The notes beneath the pieces are model-generated. The model did no database searches. It saw only the letters and a program-made list of their open reading frames with translations, and was not told the DNA's origin. Positions 1 through 5,284 of a DNA stretch of 5,284 bases are shown one piece after another. The DNA is from Spirochaetes bacterium RIFOXYC1_FULL_54_7. Its GTDB lineage: Bacteria > Spirochaetota > Spirochaetia > Treponematales > UBA12059. The number at the start of each line of letters is the position of its first letter. Position 1 is the stretch's first letter. The position numbers were made by a program, and so were the translations under genes. The DNA lies in contig MIBM01000207.1 in assembly GCA_001830645.1 (NCBI GenBank), positions 1-5,284 of the forward strand. Reading direction: 5' to 3'.

Positions 1-1058
1 AAGCCCTGAAAAGGTTCATGCTCCAAAGTCAGGGCGGGAGAAAAGGAAAGGTCGTCCAGGGCCATCAGGCAGGCAAGGCCGAAGCGGGTGAAGTCGCTGT
101 AACTGTAGAGAGTCTGTGCGAAGAGGTAGTTTCGCCGGTTGAAAACAGGCAAGGAACTCCCCGTATCCCTAGCCGCATAGAGGGCGTCCAGGTTGTCCTT
201 CGGATCCAGAATTCCCGGGCCGTTGTACAGGTACTGCAGAAGGGCATAGAGCTTGCCGTCCAGGAAGGAATAGTCCGCCCCGACCGCAGCTTCAAGGCCA
301 TCCAAGCCGGCTTCAAACCCCGGTTCCAAGGCGTAGAGGGCATCCAGAACGATACCGGCCCCGGCCTCCAGCTTGAGGGAAAAACCGAAGCGGTTTATGC
401 CTTCCCTGGAATCATCGCCGGGAGACTGGAAAGCGTACAAGGCCTGGAAACTGCCCTGGCTGAAGTGGGCGTCCACCGAGGCTCCGGAGAGCATCCCGCC
501 ACCGTCGGATTCCAGGGGATCCCGTCCTCCGGCGGCAAAACCCTGAACCTTGATGTCGAGGGAGGGATAAACTGCGGTGGCAATTCCCAGGATACCCCGG
601 GGTCGGGCTTCAGGAAGCAGGGGATTGGGAGGATTCAGGATATCTGTAGGCCGGAATGCCTGGCCATAGCCGAAGGCAATGCGCATCAGTCCGAAATCAG
701 TATCTGAGCTGTCCCCCAAGATGCGGACATACAGGCGCTCCAGCTCCATAGTGGCAGTGTAGTTCTCCCCAACCGCGGCTCCTGAGGCCACCACCGCCGC
801 ACTGTTCGTCCCGGAGGATGCGATCAGGTTGACTGCCGCATGAACGGTGCCCCGTTCCCCCACTCCTGCTTTCAGGCGCAGATTGGCATACTCCTCTGCA
901 CCGAAGTGGAAATCCGGAAAGGACCCTGTCCCCACCGCGGTATGCACCATGGTGTTCACGGTGCCCGATACAACCGGTCCATCCGCTGCGCAGATCGTTC
1001 CCGAAACAGCTCCAAGTATGACTGCGATTGCTGCAGCCCTCAAACTTACGCCCCTCAT
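1..1058 (-). CDS. Exported probable outer-membrane beta-barrel protein (partial, C-terminus outside window)
   Basis: The frame is open from ATG 1058 to the window edge: 352 residues with no stop, so the C-terminal end is missing. Residues 1-24 form a signal peptide (R2, R7, hydrophobic AAAIAVILGAV, cleavage near TICA-AD); the surroundings of C23 do not make a lipobox. The rest has the look of an outer-membrane barrel: repeated stretches of alternating hydrophobic and polar residues (RLKAGV, TVHAAVNLIA, FQALYAFQ, GFSLKLEAG, KLYALLQYLYNG, YLFAQTLYSYSDF), with Gly/Asp/Ser-rich loops and many Tyr and Phe. Residues 131-155 contain FRPTDILNPPNPLLP, resembling the PxDxxNP segment of DUF1302-type barrels. 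The ATG overlaps the LolA-like stop as ATGA, with a weak GAGGA about 10 bases upstream. The context suggests an outer-membrane end-point for the export system. No named family is certain; barrel nature is inferred. Confidence 0.82.
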   Translation of the reverse strand, partial: MRGVSLRAAAIAVILGAVSGTICAADGPVVSGTVNTMVHTAVGTGSFPDFHFGAEEYANLRLKAGVGERGTVHAAVNLIASSGTNSAAVVASGAAVGENYTATMELERLYVRILGDSSDTDFGLMRIAFGYGQAFRPTDILNPPNPLLPEARPRGILGIATAVYPSLDIKVQGFAAGGRDPLESDGGGMLSGASVDAHFSQGSFQALYAFQSPGDDSREGINRFGFSLKLEAGAGIVLDALYALEPGFEAGLDGLEAAVGADYSFLDGKLYALLQYLYNGPGILDPKDNLDALYAARDTGSSLPVFNRRNYLFAQTLYSYSDFTRFGLACLMALDDLSFSPALTLEHEPFQG

Positions 1059-1798
1059 CGTTCCAGGTTCCTCATGCTGAAGACGGAATCCGCTATCGGT
1101 ACGTCCAGAACCACCTGATCCATGACAAAGACTGTTCGACTATCCTTACGCAGTAGGTCCCGCATCTCCGATTCTACGGGAAAGCGGCGGCCGTCGATGG
1201 TCTCGGCCCGGACCAGGTTGTATTCCTTGAGCTTTGCCCCCGAGAGGGCATAGAGTTCGTAGCGCAGGACATCTCCCGTGACCGCGTCTATCCACAGCTT
1301 CCGTCGGGGATAACTTTCCGTCCGGTTCCTGGCTGTTAAATCCAATACCCATGCCTTCAGGTCACCCAGCACTTCGGTACCCGCCAGGACTGGTGTATAG
1401 CGGGCGGAAAGCCGCTCGTTCTCGATGGTGTCCTCGTAGGAGAGGTCTGAACCCATCATGGATTCCTTGAGGAGGTGGCCCGAGATGAGCATGACCTGCT
1501 CGCTGTCCGGAGAGTAGACATAGAGGCGGCTGCCTTTCTTCAGGTACTTGGTGCCCCGGTCCTCCGGATTGAAGAATTCCACGAAGGAGTCGTTATTACC
1601 CTTAGCCCAGGCCTGCATCTCCTTCACGTAACGGCGGCCCTGGTACTCGATGATCATCTTTCCTTTGTAGGTTATAGTGTTGTAGACCTCGTTAGCGTCC
1701 ACTCGGGCAAGAAGGTCCGCCGCGTTCGGAGCGCTTTGGCCTGTGGCTACCCCCGATAAGGCTGCCGCACAGGCGAATATGACTAATATACGTTTCAC
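1055..1798 (-). CDS. LolA-like periplasmic protein (outer membrane lipoprotein-sorting protein family)
   Basis: This is a secreted protein of 247 residues, probably a soluble periplasmic carrier of the LolA fold that takes a hydrophobic substrate from the neighbouring ABC transporter. It begins with a signal peptide: K2 R3, then the hydrophobic run ILVIFACAAALSGVA, with cleavage likely near residues 19-23. Family features are FFNPEDRGTKYLK (75-87), RLYVYSPDSEQV (91-102), MMGSDLSYEDT (114-124) and KLWIDAVTGDVLRYELY (167-183). The P-dR-GT-fL, l--Y-P and mGsDlSYeD pattern is typical of the LolA_like family (Pfam PF17131, from memory), not classical LolA. I chose GTG at 1798 because AAAGGAGAG lies just upstream and the signal peptide starts there. 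A longer in-frame reading to 1882 would overlap permease 2 and bury the signal peptide. The gene follows permease 2 by 20 bases. Substrate unknown; a lipid or lipoprotein is inferred. Confidence 0.9.
   Translation of the reverse strand: MKRILVIFACAAALSGVATGQSAPNAADLLARVDANEVYNTITYKGKMIIEYQGRRYVKEMQAWAKGNNDSFVEFFNPEDRGTKYLKKGSRLYVYSPDSEQVMLISGHLLKESMMGSDLSYEDTIENERLSARYTPVLAGTEVLGDLKAWVLDLTARNRTESYPRRKLWIDAVTGDVLRYELYALSGAKLKEYNLVRAETIDGRRFPVESEMRDLLRKDSRTVFVMDQVVLDVPIADSVFSMRNLER
1069..1073 (-). promoter_or_regulatory. Weak ribosome binding site of the barrel gene
   Basis: GAGGA lies about 10 bases before the ATG at 1058, within the 3' end of the LolA-like gene. It is shorter and further away than the other sites in this cluster, so translation of the barrel gene probably relies on coupling through the ATGA overlap. 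Confidence 0.45.
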
Positions 1799-1803
1799 AA
1801 ATA

Positions 1804-1812
1804 CTCTCCTTT
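1804..1812 (-). promoter_or_regulatory. Ribosome binding site of the LolA-like gene
   Basis: AAAGGAGAG lies in the 20-base gap after the permease 2 stop. Its AGGAG core is 7 bases from the GTG at 1798. It is the strongest site in the window and supports the GTG start, which coincides with the beginning of the signal peptide. Confidence 0.8.
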
Positions 1813-1818
1813 GCGGCC

Positions 1819-3093
1819 TCAGCGCCGCAGAGCCTCCACCGGCTGGATGAAGGCGCTCTTGAGGGATGGGATCAGGGTGCATACGGCGGACACGACGACG
1901 CCGAAAAGGAAACCTTGAAGCAGGATGGCCGGAGAGAAGGCTATGAAGATGGTCCCTGCCATGGGAAACTCCTTCATCCCACCCCCGGTGATGGTATCCA
2001 GATTTATGGGAAAGATCGAACCAATCAGAGAGGCTGCGCCTCCTACTACTGTTCCGACCGCAGCACCGAAGATGCTCAGGAACACCGCTTCCAGGAAGAA
2101 TACCGTAACGATCTCCGTGCGGGTCATCCCCAGGGCACCCATCATGCCTATCTCCTTGATACGCTCATGGATCACCATCAGGACCGTGTTGATTATGAGG
2201 AAGCTGGCAACGACTTGGAAGACCGCGAAGATCAGCACATAAAAGATGTTGCCCTGCCTCATATAGGCTACCCAGTAATTGTCCCCCCATTCTCGGACTA
2301 CGTGGCCGTTCCCCACGACCTGAGCCACGAGAGCCTTGAGTTCCCGGGACTTGCCTGCATTCTCTACATACACGAATATCTGCTGGGTCTTTTCTTCCAG
2401 GACAAGAATACGCTGGAGCCGGTCTATCGGTACGATAATCACATCCTCGTCGAACTTGCGGTAGTCGAACTCGAAGATGCCCACCACTGTGGGGTTCCAA
2501 TACTTATCGGAGAACTGGGCCGATACGGTCTTGAGTGGCAGGGGGTCACCTATCTTTATGCCCGCCTTGCGGGCGAACTCGGTGCCCACCGCCGCTTCGT
2601 TGGATCCCGCAACGGGAAAACGCCCGGCAACCAAACCGTCGGTCCGGTCGGCCAGGTTGAAAAGGTTTATCTTCAGCTCCTTCTCCATATCCACACCCCA
2701 AAGCAGGGCATGCTTTATGGTACTGTCGAAAAGAGAGGCATACGCGGTTATCCTCGGCAGGGCTGCCATTACTCCGGGAAGGGATTCCAGCTCCAGAAGC
2801 AGTTCTGAAAGGATCCGGTCTTCCGCCACAGGGTACTGGACGGGATAATATTCCTTGTCCGTCTCGAATTCCTCTGTGGAGACATTCACATGACCGGTCT
2901 CATAGGTTCTCACCACCTCTTCGATGCTGGCCACCATGCCCACTATCCAAGCCTGCATGAAAATGTTGAAAAATACGGCCACTGCCACGGCCACCACACA
3001 GAGGGCGGTCCGCCTTCCATTCCGCCAGATATTCCGGTAAGCCACAGTGGCCAAGGCGCGAAGGCTCCCCCGGTTTCGACGCTCGGTATTCAT
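1819..3093 (-). CDS. ABC transporter permease 2, FtsX/MacB (LolC/E-like) family
   Basis: This is the second inner-membrane permease of the same transporter, 424 residues from the start chosen here. Topology: TM1 about 29-52, extracytoplasmic domain about 53-280, TM2 about 282-307, coupling motif ERIKEIGMMGALGMT (310-324), TM3 about 329-358, TM4 about 387-408, and C-terminal QPVEALRR, the usual FtsX-family ending. The chosen ATG at 3093 has AGGAG 7 bases upstream. An in-frame ATG at 3108, adding MRSPE, overlaps the previous stop as ATGA but has no visible ribosome site; it remains possible and would give 429 residues. The protein is clearly paralogous to permease 1 in fold and in the coupling region but diverged elsewhere, which suggests an asymmetric LolC/LolE-style pair rather than a MacB homodimer. 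Its length is normal for the family and no damage is seen. Confidence 0.94.
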   Translation of the reverse strand: MNTERRNRGSLRALATVAYRNIWRNGRRTALCVVAVAVAVFFNIFMQAWIVGMVASIEEVVRTYETGHVNVSTEEFETDKEYYPVQYPVAEDRILSELLLELESLPGVMAALPRITAYASLFDSTIKHALLWGVDMEKELKINLFNLADRTDGLVAGRFPVAGSNEAAVGTEFARKAGIKIGDPLPLKTVSAQFSDKYWNPTVVGIFEFDYRKFDEDVIIVPIDRLQRILVLEEKTQQIFVYVENAGKSRELKALVAQVVGNGHVVREWGDNYWVAYMRQGNIFYVLIFAVFQVVASFLIINTVLMVIHERIKEIGMMGALGMTRTEIVTVFFLEAVFLSIFGAAVGTVVGGAASLIGSIFPINLDTITGGGMKEFPMAGTIFIAFSPAILLQGFLFGVVVSAVCTLIPSLKSAFIQPVEALRR

Positions 3094-3100
3094 CTCAGGA

Positions 3101-3105
3101 CTCCT
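3101..3105 (-). promoter_or_regulatory. Ribosome binding site of permease 2, decides the start
   Basis: AGGAG lies 7 bases before the ATG at 3093 and overlaps the stop of permease 1. The alternative in-frame ATG at 3108 has no comparable site upstream, so this motif is the main reason for preferring the 424-residue product. Confidence 0.7.
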
Positions 3106-4772
3106 CATTCGAAACGCAGGCTTTCAGTCACCGGAAGCCGCAGGGCCCGCAGGGTGGGCGGCAGGGCCATCAGGGCCGAAAGGACCGTTGCCACCACCGC
3201 AGTACCGATTATTACCGGTATATTCCAGGCGGAACGGAAGCTGGTGCTTATGCGGTAGCCGAAATCGCCTCCCATCTCCTGGGCCATAGCGGAAAAGTCT
3301 ATCCCCGTATTAACCATGGGAATGTTGATGAGACACCCCAGGGTAACCCCGATGGCAGCTCCGATAAGGCCAATGAAGCCGGCCTCCACCGCATAGGTGG
3401 TTAGAAGCAACCCATCAGTCATTCCCAGAGCCCGCATCATGCCTATCTCCTTGGTCCGTTCCAGTACGGCCATCAGCATGGTGTTGGCGATGCCAATGAA
3501 GGAAAGTATGAAGAGGAAGATGATCATGATCCTGGTGGATACATTGTCGCCGTTGGAAGCGGCGATATAGTCCGCGACATAGGATCGCCACCCTTCCACC
3601 ACCATTCCCTCGGGCAAGGATGGGCCAAGGGCAGATCTTATGGTCTCTGCTTGTTCCGCCTTGCCTGGCAGGGCCGCGTCGGATGCACCGACCGCCCGGA
3701 TCAGCAACTCCGTAACCTTCCCCTCAAGCATCAAACCCGTTTCCCCTTGGAGGGAGTCCAGGGGCATGAAAGCTATGTTGGCATTGGTCTTGGGATTAGG
3801 CGAATTGATTACCCCCACCACCGTGGCGTCGATGAGCTGGTTCACGTGACGGATTGCCCCTGGATACTCAGCATTCGTCATGATCCGCAACAGGACCGCA
3901 AGGACATCGGGATCCTCTTCCACAAGGAAGTAATCCTCCAGCAATGGATCCTGTTCGTACGATGCCAGGACAAGTTCCCGACCGGAGGCAGGCAGGGACG
4001 GCAGCAGGTCTTCCTCAAAGCGGTCTTTACGTATGGTCTCCGGGGCCGCCACAATATCTATGACCGTGGAAATACGAACTTCCATCCGACCTGATCGGGC
4101 CAGGATGTCCCACAGGCGATCCAGGTCTCCGGGAGTGGCATCGGGCCGGAGGAAGAGCCTGCCCTCATCCGGTCGTTCCTGGTAGAGGGAGGCTATGAAG
4201 TCCTCTTCCACCTTGTCGGAGGCGGCGGACAGGAGTTCCGCTGTGTACTCCGTCTTCTTGGGGCGGGTGGGAATCCCGACCCTCAGCTTATCCGCCACCA
4301 TGGATCCCAGGGCAAGTTCAGTGGTACCCGGCCGGGGGAAGCGACCGGACTCGAGGTACAGGGTATAACGCAACAAGCGCTCCTCACGGTAGGGGTCCAC
4401 AGCGTTGAAAACAAGGGGGGCCGTGCCGGTCCGGGAATGAAGGGTACCAGAAAAGACAAAGCGGGGAGCGGAGTCGTAACCTGCATCCGCGAGGGCATCG
4501 GAGATGGTCTCCCAGGAGGAGAAAGCCTCATACATGGGCAGGTCATCCTTTTTGTTGAAGTAGGCTTTGGTCTGGATCTTGGCCGCCCCGATCTCGAAGG
4601 AAACGATGTTCCGTAAAGAATCCAGGTTTACCCCATAGAGCCAGCCGTCGGTGACAATGTAGAGGCAGACGCTCACCGCCACCGCCACGGTAGTGATAAT
4701 GGTTTTTACTCGGTGACGGGCCAGATTCCGCAGAGATATGGATCCTACGGTCCTGAAGGCGTTATTCTTCAT
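3105..4772 (-). CDS. ABC transporter permease 1, FtsX/MacB (LolC/E-like) family, with enlarged extracytoplasmic domain
   Basis: This is an inner-membrane subunit of 555 residues, predicted to form the transport core with the second permease. The layout is the MacB/LolC/E type: TM1 at about 22-46, a large extracytoplasmic domain at about 47-412, then TM2 (about 414-436), TM3 (about 457-482) and TM4 (about 516-538), ending in the short tail PVTESLRFE. The cytoplasmic coupling motif ERTKEIGMMRALGMT (438-452) follows TM2 and should dock to the ATPase. The ATG overlaps the ATPase stop as ATGA and has AGGAG 8 bases upstream, inside the ATPase coding sequence, so this start is well supported. LolC and LolE of Escherichia coli are about 400-414 residues. 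The surplus lies in an acidic stretch of about 140 residues (about 172-313) that the sister permease lacks. The substrate is not shown by the sequence. Confidence 0.94.
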   Translation of the reverse strand: MKNNAFRTVGSISLRNLARHRVKTIITTVAVAVSVCLYIVTDGWLYGVNLDSLRNIVSFEIGAAKIQTKAYFNKKDDLPMYEAFSSWETISDALADAGYDSAPRFVFSGTLHSRTGTAPLVFNAVDPYREERLLRYTLYLESGRFPRPGTTELALGSMVADKLRVGIPTRPKKTEYTAELLSAASDKVEEDFIASLYQERPDEGRLFLRPDATPGDLDRLWDILARSGRMEVRISTVIDIVAAPETIRKDRFEEDLLPSLPASGRELVLASYEQDPLLEDYFLVEEDPDVLAVLLRIMTNAEYPGAIRHVNQLIDATVVGVINSPNPKTNANIAFMPLDSLQGETGLMLEGKVTELLIRAVGASDAALPGKAEQAETIRSALGPSLPEGMVVEGWRSYVADYIAASNGDNVSTRIMIIFLFILSFIGIANTMLMAVLERTKEIGMMRALGMTDGLLLTTYAVEAGFIGLIGAAIGVTLGCLINIPMVNTGIDFSAMAQEMGGDFGYRISTSFRSAWNIPVIIGTAVVATVLSALMALPPTLRALRLPVTESLRFE

Positions 4773-5284
4773 CGCAGGAGCTCCTCTTCCACCAGGCCGT
4801 CCCGAAGTTTGACCAGTCGGCGCGCGCAGTCCATGACCATTGGATCGTGGGTTGAGAAGATGAATGTGGTCCCCTCCCTCTTGTTGAGGTCCAGCATAAG
4901 GTCAAGGATTTCCTTCCCTGTCCTGGAATCCAGGTTGGCCGTGGGTTCGTCCGCCAGGATGAGGGCGGGGTTCTTTATCAGAGCCCGGGCAATGGCTACC
5001 CGTTGCTGCTGGCCCCCGGACATTTCCTTGGGCTTACGGCTATCCATACCCTCAAGTCCCACCGCCGCCAGGGCACGCAGGGCCTTGTCCCGGGTCTCTT
5101 TGGCATCGGTGCCTAAAAGGATGAGGGGCAGGGATACGTTCTCCAGGGTAGTGAGCACAGGAATCAGGTTGTAGGCCTGGAAGATAAATCCGATATGGCT
5201 TCTCCTCAGGAGGGCCAATTCCTTCCGGGAGAGGGTGGCGATATCAGTCCCACCCACGGATACGCTGCCCGAGGTGGGAGTGTC
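4769..5284 (-). CDS. ABC transporter ATP-binding protein, LolD/MacB type (partial, N-terminus outside window)
   Basis: This is the ATPase subunit that would power the two permeases encoded just downstream, working at the cytoplasmic face of the inner membrane. The frame is open to the window edge and gives 171 residues. The family usually has about 220-240, so some 50 N-terminal residues, including Walker A, are missing. Visible parts, numbered from the edge, are a PTSG segment near residues 3-6, typical of what follows Walker A; the Q-loop GFIFQAYNLIP (Q36); the signature MSGGQQQR (88-95); Walker B LILADEP (108-114); the D-loop NLD; and the switch histidine in STHD (H146). All catalytic elements that should be present are intact. 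The text GFIFQ-NLIP-L--LENV-LP is characteristic of the LolD/MacB/FtsE-like export branch rather than importers. The stop overlaps the next start by ATGA. Family is secure; LolD versus MacB partner type is inferred from context. Confidence 0.96.
   Translation of the reverse strand, partial: DTPTSGSVSVGGTDIATLSRKELALLRRSHIGFIFQAYNLIPVLTTLENVSLPLILLGTDAKETRDKALRALAAVGLEGMDSRKPKEMSGGQQQRVAIARALIKNPALILADEPTANLDSRTGKEILDLMLDLNKREGTTFIFSTHDPMVMDCARRLVKLRDGLVEEELLR
4781..4785 (-). promoter_or_regulatory. Ribosome binding site of permease 1
   Basis: AGGAG sits 8 bases before the ATG at 4772, inside the last codons of the ATPase gene (the EEELLR tail). It supports the ATGA-overlap start. On the plus strand 4776-4785 reads aggagctcct, a perfect 10-base palindrome, so the site is directly followed by its own complement. 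Confidence 0.75.

Noticed and set aside
18..707. Plus-strand open frame of 229 codons opposite the barrel gene
   Set aside because: It lies fully antisense to the minus-strand frame with a signal peptide and barrel-like strands, has no recognisable domain and has low-complexity composition. It is a shadow.
1769..1771. Possible lipobox at Cys10 of the LolA-like protein (IFAC)
   Set aside because: The cysteine is only ten residues in, in the middle of the hydrophobic core, and the segment continues to a standard type I cleavage region near residues 19-23. A soluble periplasmic form is more likely.
1055..1882. Longer 275-residue version of the LolA-like protein
   Set aside because: It would overlap permease 2 by 64 bases, place an unrelated 28-residue extension before the signal peptide and ignore the strong ribosome site in front of the GTG at 1798.
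1915..2808. Plus-strand open frame of 297 codons opposite permease 2
   Set aside because: Long, but antisense to a clear FtsX-family permease, with no membrane segments or domains of its own. GC-biased codon use on the minus strand readily produces such frames.
4713..5174. Plus-strand open frame of 153 codons opposite the ATPase
   Set aside because: Arg/Ser-rich translation typical of the reverse of an ABC ATPase gene, lying across the Q-loop, signature and Walker B codons of the real frame.
4769..5257. ATPase starting at the in-frame GTG 5257
   Set aside because: The frame continues open to 5284 with family-typical PTSG sequence, and Walker A has not yet been reached. The true start is outside the window.

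Overview
The window is one compact cluster of five genes, all read on the minus strand from right to left. Both ends are cut: the first gene has lost its start beyond base 5284 and the last has lost its end beyond base 1. There is no RNA gene, mobile element, CRISPR array or repeat array, and the only gap between genes is 20 bases, so no promoter or terminator is expected inside.

In transcription order the genes are: (1) an ABC transporter ATPase of the LolD/MacB type (4769-5284, N-terminus missing); (2) a long FtsX/MacB-type permease of 555 residues (3105-4772); (3) a second, shorter permease of the same fold, about 424 residues (1819-3093); (4) a secreted LolA-like protein, family 'outer membrane lipoprotein-sorting protein' (1055-1798, GTG start); (5) an exported, probable outer-membrane beta-barrel protein (1-1058, C-terminus missing). 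Genes 1/2 and 4/5 overlap by ATGA. Gene 3 starts just after the end of gene 2, and gene 4 lies 20 bases after gene 3. This spacing points to one transcript with coupled translation.

Read together, the genes look like an envelope export route. A cytoplasmic ATPase drives two unlike permeases that extract or push a substrate, probably a lipid or lipoprotein, from the inner membrane. A periplasmic LolA-fold carrier and an outer-membrane barrel would then act downstream. The layout is like the Lol pathway (LolCDE plus LolA), but a barrel stands where LolB would be expected. It also recalls RND/MMPL clusters that carry LolA-like and DUF1302-type barrel genes. The substrate cannot be read from the sequence.

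The organism is a diderm bacterium with fairly high GC, mid to upper 50s by eye. The gene set and protein style would fit a spirochaete (Treponema/Spirochaeta relatives), but this is only an impression, and no phylogenetic marker is present.
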